The notes beneath the pieces were generated by a model. The model saw nothing but the letters and a program-made list of their open reading frames with translations. It ran no database searches and was not told the DNA's origin. Source: Nostocoides sp. F2B08 (GTDB lineage: Bacteria > Actinomycetota > Actinomycetes > Actinomycetales > Dermatophilaceae). From it: a DNA stretch of 64,000 nt. The position numbers and the translations under genes are program-made. Below are positions 32,538 to 41,058 of this stretch, one piece after another; the first letter of the stretch is position 1; each line of letters begins with the position of its first letter. The DNA is taken from the NCBI RefSeq assembly GCF_009184895.1, contig NZ_WESE01000014.1:1-64000 (forward strand). The letters are read 5' to 3'.

Positions 32538-33019
32538 CTGCGCGACGAGAACCGCTACAGCGACGATGTCGTGGCCGGTGTCTGACGCGACTCCACACGC
32601 AGGCGCAGGGGGAGCGAGGGTCGGTGTCGGTGTGGATCATCACCACCGCGATGACGATGATGCTCTGCGTCGGTCTCGCGGTCGACCTCAGCGGCCACGT
32701 CCACGCTAAGCAACGCGCCCAGGCCATCGCCGCCGAGGCCGCCCGCGCCGGCGGCCAGCAGCTCCACGCCTCTGTCGCGATTCGCGGCGAGGCCGCCATC
32801 GTTGACGCCAGCGCCGCCATCGCCGCGGCGAGGACGTACCTGGCCGCTGTCCCGGACGTCACCGGCACCGTCACCGTCGCTTCCGGCGGCCGCGTCGAGG
32901 TCGCCACCACGTCCACTTACACCACCAAGATCCTCTCGATGATCGGCATCACCACCCTGCCGGTGACCGGTGAAGCCGAGGTCGACATCAACCGCGTCCT
33001 GGAAGGTGCCCCACGATGA
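32534..33019 (+). CDS. TadG-like pilus protein
   Basis: A 161-residue protein. The leader ends ERGSVSVWIITTAMTMML, followed by AVDLSGHVHAKQRAQAIAAEAARAGGQQL, the conserved pattern of TadG/Flp-associated proteins (Tad-N domain) in which the membrane helix is followed by an amphipathic helix. A small beta-rich tail completes it. It is probably the membrane-wall connector of the pilus. It overlaps TadE upstream and the long LysM/BTAD gene downstream (ATGA 33016). Confidence 0.75.
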   Translation: MTARREPLQRRCRGRCLTRLHTQAQGERGSVSVWIITTAMTMMLCVGLAVDLSGHVHAKQRAQAIAAEAARAGGQQLHASVAIRGEAAIVDASAAIAAARTYLAAVPDVTGTVTVASGGRVEVATTSTYTTKILSMIGITTLPVTGEAEVDINRVLEGAPR

Positions 33020-36000
33020 ACATCCGTGCCCGGCTCGTCGGCCTGCTCGCCACCCTGGCCACCCTGGTCCTCGTCGCCGGGGTGCCCACCGCGCTGGTCG
33101 CCTTCGCCGGCAACCCCCTCCCGGACACCATCCCCACGTTCGACACGATCCGGACGGCACTGACCATCCCCGACGACGGCACACTCCTGCTGGCCGTCAT
33201 CACCTGGATCGCGTGGATTGCCTGGGCCGTGCTCACCCTCGCCGTCCTCCTCGAGGTCGCCGCCCGGCTCCGCGGAGTCCACGCGCCGCAGCTGCCCGGG
33301 CTCGCCCTGCCGCAGGGCGCCGCCGCCCAGCTCGTCGGCGCCGCCACCCTGCTGTTCCTGGTCGCCCCGCCGAGCATCGCGACCGCGCACGCCACCCCGG
33401 CCCAGCCGGTCCCCGCCGTGACCGCGCCCCTCACTCCCACGGCCACGGCTCCGGGCTGGACCCAAGCGGGGGCGTCCGCAGACGCCGTTACCGCCCCTCC
33501 CGCCGCAGAGTCCTCCGCCGCGGCGGAGACGTACACCGTCCGGCGTGGGGACAGCCTCTCCCGGATCGCCGCCGAGCACCTCGGCGACGGCGACCGGTGG
33601 CCAGAGCTCGTCGACCTCAACCCCGCCCTCGCCAACGACCCCGACCTCATCTACGCCGGGACGGTGATCACCCTCCCATCCGCCGCGCACCCGTCGAGCG
33701 CCTTCAGGGAGGGGCGGACGTATGTCGTGCGGGCTGGGGACACCCTGTCCTCGATCGCGGAACGGGAGCTCGGCGACGCCGAGCTCTACCCGCTGATCTA
33801 CGAGGCCAGCCGCGACATCCCCCAGCCCGGGGGGACCTTCCTGCGCGACCCCGATGTCATCGACATCGGCTGGCGCCTCAACGTTTCCCCACCCCCCGAC
33901 CAGGACCCCCCTCCCGTCGACAAGGTCCCCCCGGCGACGGAGCAGGTCCCCCCACCGGAGGGCGCGGTCGAGCCAGACCCCGGCGTCGAGAGTGACGGTA
34001 AGGCGCAGTCATCACCGGGAGGAGTAGTCGCAGGGGAGAGCTCCCCGCGCCGGCTCGACCGCTCCGACCCGGAGAACAGGAACACTCTCCGCCCCCACAC
34101 GCCCGAGGTGAGCACGGCATACCCGTCGGAGTCCGCCGCCGAGGCCAGAGACGAGGACAGCGCCGGCGATCCGTCGTGGCTGGTGCTGGGACTGACTGGA
34201 GCCGGGACCGTTCTGGCCGGCTCCATGCTCACCCTTCTGCGCCGTCGTCGGCGTGCCGCCGTCCGGTACCGCCGGCCGGGGTACACCCTGGCCGCCCCCG
34301 ACCCCGCCCTGGCGCCGATCGAGAAGACCGTCACCGTTGTCGGAGCCGGGCATGCGCCCGCGGTCGAGCACCTCGACCTACTGCTCCGCCGACTCGCCGC
34401 CAGCCATGCGCGCACGCAGACCCCGCTGCCGGCGTTGGCTGCCGTCAAGGTCTCGGTGGAGTCGGTCACGCTGGTCCTGACCGCGCCCGCCGACCTGCCG
34501 GACCCCTGGCGGGCCGGCCCGGACCGGCAGCACTGGCAGGTCCCCTTCCACATCCCCCTCGACGACATGGGTGTGGGCGGGGCCGACCAGCCGGCGCCCT
34601 GGCCACTACTGGCCACCATCGGCATGGACGAGGACGGCGCCCATTGGATGCTCAACCTCGAGGGCCGACACCTGGCTATCACCGGCGACCACACCTTCGG
34701 TCTCGACCTCGCCCGTTACCTCGCCGCCGAAGCTGCCACCAACCCCTGGGCGGGTGCGGTGACTCTCGACCTGGTCGGCGTCGCACCCGAGCTGAGCGGG
34801 CTGGACCCGGACCGGATCCGCGCCCACACCGACGAAGGCGCCGGCGGCGACGCGATCGGGGCGTGCCTGGTCGACGCCATCGCCGCGATCGACCGGGCCC
34901 GAGACACCGGACGTGACCCGGTCACCGCACGCACCGCCCCCGACGAACCCGACGCCTGGCCAGCCCGGCTGCTCCTGGTCGACGCCGCCACCCGCAGCCC
35001 GGTATTGGAGCAGTTGCTCGACCTGCTCCGCGACCACCCCGCCCACACCGCCACCTCCGTCATCGTCACCGCCGCCACCAGTCCCGGCGAGGCGTCGACG
35101 GTGCTGCAGGTGAGCGCGCAGGGCCGAGTTGGCGTCCCCGACCTCGGCCTCGACCTGGTCGCTGTCGGCCTGACCGCCGACGAGGCGCACGGCTGCGCCG
35201 CCCTCCTGGCGCACAGCAGCGATCCCGCCGACGCGGACGTCCCCACCGACGACACCACCAGCAGCGGCTGGCAGGTGTGGGCCGACCAGGCCGGAGCGCT
35301 CCGCGCAGAGCACACTCTTCCGCGACACCCGACCGCCCCGACCCGCAACGGCGCCGACGACGGCCCCCTCACCGACAGCCTGCTCCAGCGCGCCGACCAG
35401 ACCTACGTGACCGTGGGCGCCACCACCAGCGAAGACCTGACCCGTCTCGCGCCGCGCATCAAGAAGGCTGTCCGGTCAGGGATCGAGGCCGGCGACCCAA
35501 GCCTTGATGACGACGTCGCGATGTGGTTCCGCACGGACAGCGCCCTGCCCAAGCTGCGACTCCTAGGGCCGGTGCGGGTCACCGCGCACGGCACGCCACC
35601 GACCCGGCGCAAGCCCTACTACAGCGAGCTGCTCACGTTCATTGCGCTGCACCCCAACGGAGCCACCGCCGAGGAGCTCACCACGGCGTTCGGCATCACC
35701 AACGTCAAGTCCCGCGACTACGTGACCACTCTGCGAGCCTGGCTCGGCACCAACCCCCGCACCGGCGAGCCGCACCTGCCCGACGCCCGCAAAGCCCCCG
35801 GAGTCACTGTCCGGGGCGCACCGGTCTACCAGGTCCTCGACCTGCTCACCGACGCCGACCTGTTCCGCCGCCTACGCACCCGCGGCCAGGCCCGCGGCGC
35901 CGACGGCATCACCGACCTGACCACCGCGCTCCGGCTCGTGACCGGCCGCCCGTTCGACTACCCGCCCGAGCGGGAAGCCGCCGGCGGCTGGGCCTGGCTC

Positions 36001-36384
36001 ATCGGCGGGGACCGCCACGACGAGCACCTGCGGGTCGCCATCGTCGACGTCGCCCACATCGTCACCACCCACGCCCTCGCCGAGGGCGATCTCGCGACTG
36101 CACGCCGCGCCGCGCAGACCGCCAGACTCGCCGCCCCCGATGAGGAGATCCCACGCCTCGACCTCGCCGCCGTCGCCGCCGCAGCAGGCCAAGACACCGA
36201 GGCGCGACGGATCATCCGTGACGAGGTCTGCAACCGCAGTGATGACGACGGGGCCCCGATGGAGCTACCCGTGCGCACGGCCGCTGTACTTCGCGAGCGG
36301 GCCGTGTTCCGGCAGCAGCGTGCGGGATGGGACAGGCGTTCGCTCAGCGGGGCTGATGTGACCGTCGGTTGCGGGCCCGGTTAG
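33016..36384 (+). CDS. Transmembrane LysM-winged-helix-BTAD protein
   Basis: A 1,122-residue protein. Helices at about 5-30, 55-83 and 103-123 are followed by two LysM peptidoglycan-binding domains (about 172-221 and 235-290). An acidic Pro-rich stalk leads to one more helix (388-408) backed by an Arg-rich stop-transfer stretch. The C-terminal half is cytosolic: KLRLLGPVRV...RRKPYYSELLTFIAL (about 845-900) is an OmpR-like winged helix and the remaining 200 residues are a BTAD repeat module. The layout suggests wall sensing coupled to DNA binding, as in ToxR/CadC-type regulators. It is encoded at the end of the pilus operon. Confidence 0.72.
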   Translation: MNIRARLVGLLATLATLVLVAGVPTALVAFAGNPLPDTIPTFDTIRTALTIPDDGTLLLAVITWIAWIAWAVLTLAVLLEVAARLRGVHAPQLPGLALPQGAAAQLVGAATLLFLVAPPSIATAHATPAQPVPAVTAPLTPTATAPGWTQAGASADAVTAPPAAESSAAAETYTVRRGDSLSRIAAEHLGDGDRWPELVDLNPALANDPDLIYAGTVITLPSAAHPSSAFREGRTYVVRAGDTLSSIAERELGDAELYPLIYEASRDIPQPGGTFLRDPDVIDIGWRLNVSPPPDQDPPPVDKVPPATEQVPPPEGAVEPDPGVESDGKAQSSPGGVVAGESSPRRLDRSDPENRNTLRPHTPEVSTAYPSESAAEARDEDSAGDPSWLVLGLTGAGTVLAGSMLTLLRRRRRAAVRYRRPGYTLAAPDPALAPIEKTVTVVGAGHAPAVEHLDLLLRRLAASHARTQTPLPALAAVKVSVESVTLVLTAPADLPDPWRAGPDRQHWQVPFHIPLDDMGVGGADQPAPWPLLATIGMDEDGAHWMLNLEGRHLAITGDHTFGLDLARYLAAEAATNPWAGAVTLDLVGVAPELSGLDPDRIRAHTDEGAGGDAIGACLVDAIAAIDRARDTGRDPVTARTAPDEPDAWPARLLLVDAATRSPVLEQLLDLLRDHPAHTATSVIVTAATSPGEASTVLQVSAQGRVGVPDLGLDLVAVGLTADEAHGCAALLAHSSDPADADVPTDDTTSSGWQVWADQAGALRAEHTLPRHPTAPTRNGADDGPLTDSLLQRADQTYVTVGATTSEDLTRLAPRIKKAVRSGIEAGDPSLDDDVAMWFRTDSALPKLRLLGPVRVTAHGTPPTRRKPYYSELLTFIALHPNGATAEELTTAFGITNVKSRDYVTTLRAWLGTNPRTGEPHLPDARKAPGVTVRGAPVYQVLDLLTDADLFRRLRTRGQARGADGITDLTTALRLVTGRPFDYPPEREAAGGWAWLIGGDRHDEHLRVAIVDVAHIVTTHALAEGDLATARRAAQTARLAAPDEEIPRLDLAAVAAAAGQDTEARRIIRDEVCNRSDDDGAPMELPVRTAAVLRERAVFRQQRAGWDRRSLSGADVTVGCGPG

Positions 36385-37271
36385 GCCCAGCGGTTGATGA
36401 ACTCCATCGCGGCTGCGTTGACGTCGGCGGGGTTGGAGGCGCTGAGGAAGTGCTGCCCGCCGTCGACAACGCGCAGTTCTGCATGTGCGGCGCTGGTGAA
36501 GCGGGCGATGCCGTCCTGGGCGTTGGCCACGGAGTAGACCGGATCCGAGGTGCCGTGCATCCACAACACCGGGCAGGTGACCATGTCGAGTCGGCCGTGG
36601 AGCCCGTCTCTGTCGCGCAGGTTGATGGTGCTGACCCGCAGCCGGTGTCGGCCGTCGTCGCCGGTGTAGTTGTTCCGGTACTGGGCGTGCCAGAAGTCGC
36701 GCTCGTCGGCCGGTACGTCCGGCCCGAGACCTTCCTGGAGGACCGCATCGACGAGGTCTGCGGGGATGACCCAGTCCTCGCCCACCGGGGCGGCGAGCGC
36801 TTCGATCGCGGGGCTGCAGAAGGCGACGCCGTCCCAGCAGCCTCGGCCGCGGCTGTCGGGGCTCTCGAAGTCCATCGACGTGCCCAGCGGAATGATGCCC
36901 CTAACGACCGTGGGGGCCAGCATCGCCATGCGGGTGGCGATCCAGCCGCCCTGCGACGTCCCGAGGACGAACGCCTCGGAGATACCGAGCTCCTCCAGAA
37001 GCTGCAGGTTCGCGATCGCCGAGTCCCAGTAGGTGAACTGTTGGTAGGTCGCGCGCGTCTGCCCGTGACCGAAGGGCTCCATCGCCACAAGGTTGGCCGT
37101 TGACGCCAGGGCTGCATCGTTGAATTGGGGCCGGAACTGCTCGACAGAGGTGGTGAAGGAGTTGACGAGTACGAGGGTCGGCAACTGCGGATCGTAGGCT
37201 CGACCGAATCGGTGGCCGATGGTTGATCCACCCAGATGCGACACGGCTCCGGTGCGGGTTTCTTCGCTCAC
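36381..37271 (-). CDS. Alpha/beta hydrolase, cargo gene
   Basis: A 296-residue alpha/beta hydrolase. The nucleophile elbow is GTSQGGW (Ser106); the acid is in HGTSDPVY and the base in GGQHFL near the C-terminus. It has no signal peptide and is probably cytosolic; the substrate is unknown. It is on the minus strand, convergent with the LysM/BTAD gene (4-base overlap of stops), so it is a separate unit inside the element. AAGGG lies 6 bases before GTG 37271, and a palindromic operator-like site lies upstream. Confidence 0.82.
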   Translation of the reverse strand: MSEETRTGAVSHLGGSTIGHRFGRAYDPQLPTLVLVNSFTTSVEQFRPQFNDAALASTANLVAMEPFGHGQTRATYQQFTYWDSAIANLQLLEELGISEAFVLGTSQGGWIATRMAMLAPTVVRGIIPLGTSMDFESPDSRGRGCWDGVAFCSPAIEALAAPVGEDWVIPADLVDAVLQEGLGPDVPADERDFWHAQYRNNYTGDDGRHRLRVSTINLRDRDGLHGRLDMVTCPVLWMHGTSDPVYSVANAQDGIARFTSAAHAELRVVDGGQHFLSASNPADVNAAAMEFINRWA

Positions 37272-37296
37272 AGGTGACCCTTTCGATGCGACGGTG

Positions 37297-37308
37297 AACC
37301 GAACGGTT
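37297..37308. promoter_or_regulatory. Palindromic operator-like site
   Basis: AACCG-AA-CGGTT is a perfect inverted repeat 26 bases before the hydrolase start. The form resembles TetR-family operators, but no regulator gene is adjacent. Confidence 0.4.
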
Positions 37309-37967
37309 GGCGGCCACGACGGTTCGCGTCGCTGCCGCGCTGGACATCAACGTAGTGGGCGAACAACCTGCCCCACCCTCGGGGACGGGGAGTCATCTTG
37401 GCGCCGCCACAGTGGTTGAGCCCTGCAGAGCGTCGGTCGACAGTCACGACGACGCAACGGCGGATATGGTCGTTGACGCCGTATCGGCGGCGAGGCCCGC
37501 CCGAAATGGGCGTTGCGGATCAGCTGCCGTTGCGGTGGTCGGTTTGCGGGGCGCCACCTGGTGCCGCTGCCCTTGGCCTTGCCGCATCCGCCTGGGTAGG
37601 TGGATCGGGGGACGGCTCACGAGGCGGTGGGCGAGGCGTGCGGACCGAGAGCTGCTCCGTCACGACGGTATGCGGTGGCTTGCCGGAGGGGGACGTGCGG
37701 AGGTCGCGCTACACCTGCTCGGGGAGCCCGCTGAGCGGATGGCTGTCCCGCCGGTTCACTGTCGGAGTCCCTTCAGGGTGGCGTGGCACACTGGCCGGCA
37801 GGTCGGCGCTCCATCCCCCACGGATGCGCCGGCTCAGCGTCCCGGGTCGAGGCCACCCCCCCCGGCCTCCCCGGGACGCGCCCTTGCCCGGCCGTGCTCA
37901 GGGCCCTACCCGCGAGGGCCACCGGAAGGCGATCGGCGCTCTCGGCAAGCCCTTCCTTTTCACGACA

Positions 37968-37987
37968 TGGGGGACGTTGGGGGACCT
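37968..37987. repeat. Tandem pair of TGGGGGACST motifs
   Basis: TGGGGGACGT and TGGGGGACCT are directly adjacent with a period of 10 bases. A third copy is at 38061-38070. All are upstream of the regulator gene at 38123 and may be binding sites on one face of the helix. Confidence 0.5.
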
Positions 37988-38060
37988 TGGCTCTGACCTG
38001 CGCAAACACCGTTTCCACTGAGAAGGTCCCTCCCCCTGAGAGGGCCCGTATTGGCCGGTT

Positions 38061-38070
38061 TGGGGGACCT
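38061..38070. repeat. Third TGGGGGACCT motif
   Basis: TGGGGGACCT, 53 bases before the regulator start and 83 bases after the second copy. The preceding T and following TTG also match the second copy. Confidence 0.45.
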
Positions 38071-38122
38071 TGTTTCGGCACCGTCCTCGTCGTTGGCTTT
38101 CGACGAGAACAGGAGCAGGGAC

Positions 38123-38941
38123 ATGAGTGTGGCGACCAAGCTGGGACTGACCGACCCGGGCCGGGGACTGCTGGCCGACGCCGGTGAGAAGTGGAGCCGA
38201 TGGTGTGAGGAGGATCCGCGGCTGGCGGTAGCGGAGGATCTGCTGGAGCTCCAGGACTGGCTCATGGAGACGGTAGGCCCGGAGGCGCCGCAGTCGGCGT
38301 GGGACGAAGCCGACGGGGCGCTGCACGCCTTGGCTCGGCTGTCGAGCCCGCGCGGCGGGGACGACATCGCGGCCACCGCAGCGGTGGCGTACCTGCTGCT
38401 GCCGGGGGCCTCGCTGCTGGCGAATCGGCTACGCGGTGTCGCCGAGCAGATCGACCAGCTCGTCGCGGCCCAGCTGTGGCTGGAGATCCGGGCCTTCAAG
38501 TGGGAGCGCCTGCAGAAGGTGGCCGCCAACATCCTGTGGAACACCCGACGCGAGGTCCTGCGCGAGGCCCGCGCCGACAAGGCCATCCTGCTCGACCCCG
38601 GCGCCGACGCGTGGCAGCGGGCCGAGGCCCGCGCCCGGCCCGACGACGAGGACCTGTACGAGAGCCTCGAGATGACGTGGCTGGTGCGTCACCTGCTCGC
38701 CCGGGCCATCAGCGAGGGCGTCATCACCGACCGGGAACGTACCGTCCTGCTCGCTCTGGCGGAGGCTGCCGCCGACAACGAGGTCGCCACCCACCGCGGC
38801 GTCGCCGGCCTGTACTCCCGGCCCGCTCTGCACGCGGTCGCCCGTCAGACCGGCTGGTCGATCTCCACCGTTCGCCGCAGGGCCATGGCCAGCATCGAGG
38901 CGATGGCCGACGCCTATGGGCACCTGCCGGTGGCATCGTGA
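38123..38941 (+). CDS. Sigma-like DNA-binding regulator of the element
   Basis: A 272-residue mainly helical protein. The central AQLWLEIRAFKWERLQKVAANILWNTRREVL region and the C-terminal TDRERTVLLALAEAA...ARQTGWSISTVRRRAMASIEAM look like sigma-factor region 4: ERTVLLA then a helix-turn-helix with ISTVRRR as the recognition helix. It probably activates or represses the secretion operon it heads. AGGAG precedes ATG 38123 and the stop overlaps the next GTG. Three TGGGGGACST motifs lie upstream. It is not a full sigma factor, since region 2 is not obvious. Confidence 0.65.
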   Translation: MSVATKLGLTDPGRGLLADAGEKWSRWCEEDPRLAVAEDLLELQDWLMETVGPEAPQSAWDEADGALHALARLSSPRGGDDIAATAAVAYLLLPGASLLANRLRGVAEQIDQLVAAQLWLEIRAFKWERLQKVAANILWNTRREVLREARADKAILLDPGADAWQRAEARARPDDEDLYESLEMTWLVRHLLARAISEGVITDRERTVLLALAEAAADNEVATHRGVAGLYSRPALHAVARQTGWSISTVRRRAMASIEAMADAYGHLPVAS

Positions 38942-39897
38942 ACACCGGCGGGCGCCTGTCCGGCATCAGCAGCCATGAACACCCGCGAACCGGACAACCC
39001 GGCCACGTGGCGGACCTGTCGCACGAACCGGCCGGTGGGGTCATGACCGCGGTCGCGACCCGCCCGGTCGTCGGGGTCGATGAGCTGCGTCGCGCGTGGC
39101 GCGCGGTGCAGGACGGCCAGTTCCGCGCCCACCACCGCGAGCCGGTCCCCGCGCGTCCAAGCCGGTCCCAGAAGGCAGTTTCGTGGTCGCCGACCGGGCC
39201 GGTGCTCCCGGTGCTCGGGTGCCTCGGCCAGGCCGGCGCCTCCGCTATGGCCCTCGCCTTGGCGACCGCCGTCGGGCCGGCGCGGGTGGTGGAGTGCTGC
39301 TCGGCCACCAGCTCCGGCCTCGGCACGGCCGTGACGGCCGAGCTCGGCCACACTCCGACCGGGTGGCGCCTCGGCCGCCGCGACCACGTGTCGATCGTGC
39401 GCGCCGCGGGAGTGCACCTCTCCCTCGCTGAGGTCCCGACACCCGACGAACCCACCGACCACCCCGTCGACACCGAGTCGTCGCTGACGGTCCTCGACGT
39501 GGGCTGGGACCTCGGGCACGTCCTCGCCACACCCGGCTGGGTCGAGCAGCAGATCACCGGCGCGGAGTGGGTCGTCCTCGTGACGACGCCGACCGTCCCG
39601 GGGGTGCGTCGCCTCGAGGTCGCCGCGAGCCTCCTCGGCCCGCACCGGTGCGTTGCCGTCGTCGTCGGAGCGAGCCGACGCTGGCGCCCGTCGTCCTCGG
39701 TCGCGGCCGGACCGAGCGTCCATGCACTCGAGTCCACCCAGCAGCTGCTTCAGATCCCGCGCCAGCGGTACCTAGCCCAGGACGGGATCACCGCCGCCCC
39801 GCTCCCGCCGGCGCTGCTGCGAGCCGCCGCCGGGATCCTGCGCCGCACCGGCATCACTCCGGTGGACGCTGCATCTGAGAAGGGACCCATCCGATGA
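38938..39897 (+). CDS. Degenerate ParA-like NTPase-fold protein
   Basis: A 319-residue cytosolic protein from GTG 38938, or 284 residues from ATG 39043. VLPVLGCLGQAGASAMALALA sits where a ParA/MinD P-loop would be, but the motif lacks the conserved Lys; LTVLDVGWDLG fits switch II. It is common in actinobacterial conjugative elements as a conserved protein of unknown role. It may position the secretion system without hydrolysing ATP. It overlaps both the upstream regulator and the small membrane gene downstream. Confidence 0.6.
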   Translation: MNTGGRLSGISSHEHPRTGQPGHVADLSHEPAGGVMTAVATRPVVGVDELRRAWRAVQDGQFRAHHREPVPARPSRSQKAVSWSPTGPVLPVLGCLGQAGASAMALALATAVGPARVVECCSATSSGLGTAVTAELGHTPTGWRLGRRDHVSIVRAAGVHLSLAEVPTPDEPTDHPVDTESSLTVLDVGWDLGHVLATPGWVEQQITGAEWVVLVTTPTVPGVRRLEVAASLLGPHRCVAVVVGASRRWRPSSSVAAGPSVHALESTQQLLQIPRQRYLAQDGITAAPLPPALLRAAAGILRRTGITPVDAASEKGPIR

Positions 39898-40190
39898 CCC
39901 CTGCATCCATCACCAGCCTCTTCCCAGCAGCCGTGTGCCCGGTCGCCCCGCCCGGGGCGCAGGCCTACGCCGACCAGATCACCGGCTACGTCCTATGGGG
40001 GGTGCTCATCCTCTTCGTCGTCGGCATCGTCGTCGCCATCGGTGCCGTCGTCGCCGGCCGGCTGTTCTCCATGCCGCACGCCAGCAAGGTCGGCGTGGTC
40101 TCCATCGCCGTCGTGTTTCTCGCCGCGGTCGGGTACATGATCCTGCCCGGCATGATCAACGGCATCACCGGATCCGGGTGCGTCTCATGA
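39894..40190 (+). CDS. Small membrane protein, VirB2/TrbC pilin-like
   Basis: A 98-residue protein with a Cys/Pro-containing N-terminus and two clear hydrophobic helices joined by a short basic loop (GRLFSMPHASKV), ending in a short Gly-rich tail. Size, two-helix layout and position just before the VirB8-like and VirB6-like genes are those of VirB2/TrbC-type subunits of conjugation channels. Sequence identity is too low to be sure. AAGGGA precedes ATG 39894; it overlaps both neighbours by 4 bases. Confidence 0.6.
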   Translation: MTPASITSLFPAAVCPVAPPGAQAYADQITGYVLWGVLILFVVGIVVAIGAVVAGRLFSMPHASKVGVVSIAVVFLAAVGYMILPGMINGITGSGCVS

Positions 40191-41041
40191 CCACCACCAC
40201 CGGCATCAGCACCGCAGCCTCCGCAGTGGGGGTGTGGGATCGGCGCCGGCTGCAGCGCACCCTCGCTGGCGTCACCGCCCTCGCCGTCCTCCTGCTGGCG
40301 GGTCTGGCCTATGCGATCCAGGCCGCGCTCGCCACCGAACCGCAGACCGCGGCCGCCCAAGCAGCCTCGGTCGGGCCGGTCGTCGTCGCCGTGGAGGACC
40401 TGCCCGACAGTGCCGCCCGACGGGACGCGATCGCGGCCGCCCCGATGCTCGCCGTGCCACCGGACGCGGCACGCGGCGGCACCCCCGCCCAGACTCGAGC
40501 CGAGCCAATTGCGATCCCGGCTTCGGGCCGGGTCGGCCCCGCGAACGTCCCCACCGGCTACCCCCAAACCCCAGAAGGGGCGATCGGGCAGCTCGCCGCG
40601 ATCACGGCCGCCACCCTGCAGAGCCTCTCGCTCGACGACGCCGCCGACATCTACGCGGCGTGGACCGAGCCCGGCGCACCGCCGGCCAGTGATTGGACGC
40701 TAATGCGGAACCTACGGTCCTTCCTCGGCTCCGACGCCGCCGCGCACCTCACCGATCCCAGCACGGCACTGATCGCGACCCCGGTCGCCGCCCAGGTCAA
40801 GGGCATCGACGGCGACACCTGGACGCTGGCGTGCGTCCTCATGCACGTCGAAGCGCGCGTGGTCACGACGGCGCGGATGGGCTACGGCCACTGCGCCCGC
40901 ATGCACTGGACCGACGACGCATCTGGGGGCCGCTGGGTCATCGGGGCCGGGGCCGAGCCGGCGGCAGCGCCGTCCACCTGGCCGGGCACCGAACTCGCCA
41001 AAGAGGCCGGGTGGCGCACCTGGGTCCCCGCAGAGAACTGA
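40187..41041 (+). CDS. VirB8/TcpC-like conjugation protein
   Basis: A 284-residue bitopic protein. One helix at about 28-48 anchors it, followed by an Ala/Pro-rich stalk and an extracytoplasmic domain of about 150 residues. That domain resembles the NTF2-like fold of VirB8/TcpC proteins in size and place, but I see no strict motif. Two Cys (LACVLMH and GHCARMH) may form a disulfide outside. It is probably the scaffold of the type IV channel. It overlaps the pilin-like gene; the VirB6-like gene follows after 17 bases. Confidence 0.6.
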   Translation: MTTTTGISTAASAVGVWDRRRLQRTLAGVTALAVLLLAGLAYAIQAALATEPQTAAAQAASVGPVVVAVEDLPDSAARRDAIAAAPMLAVPPDAARGGTPAQTRAEPIAIPASGRVGPANVPTGYPQTPEGAIGQLAAITAATLQSLSLDDAADIYAAWTEPGAPPASDWTLMRNLRSFLGSDAAAHLTDPSTALIATPVAAQVKGIDGDTWTLACVLMHVEARVVTTARMGYGHCARMHWTDDASGGRWVIGAGAEPAAAPSTWPGTELAKEAGWRTWVPAEN

Positions 41042-41058
41042 GAAAGGGAGGGGTTGTT

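Larger units (their letters stand above)
37309..38122. other. Long intergenic region upstream of the secretion operon
   Basis: About 815 bases without a gene I can support. Two long open frames cross it on the plus strand, but they are Arg/Pro/Gly-rich with irregular codon use and no ribosome site. The right third holds three copies of TGGGGGACCT or TGGGGGACGT (37968, 37978, 38061). The region probably carries the promoters of the hydrolase and of the secretion operon that starts at 38123. Confidence 0.5.

Noticed and set aside
37307-38021. Two overlapping long open frames (about 208 and 229 codons) before the regulator gene
   Set aside because: Both are Arg/Pro/Gly-rich with irregular codon use, no ribosome site and no recognisable domain; open frames of this length are expected by chance in such GC-rich DNA.
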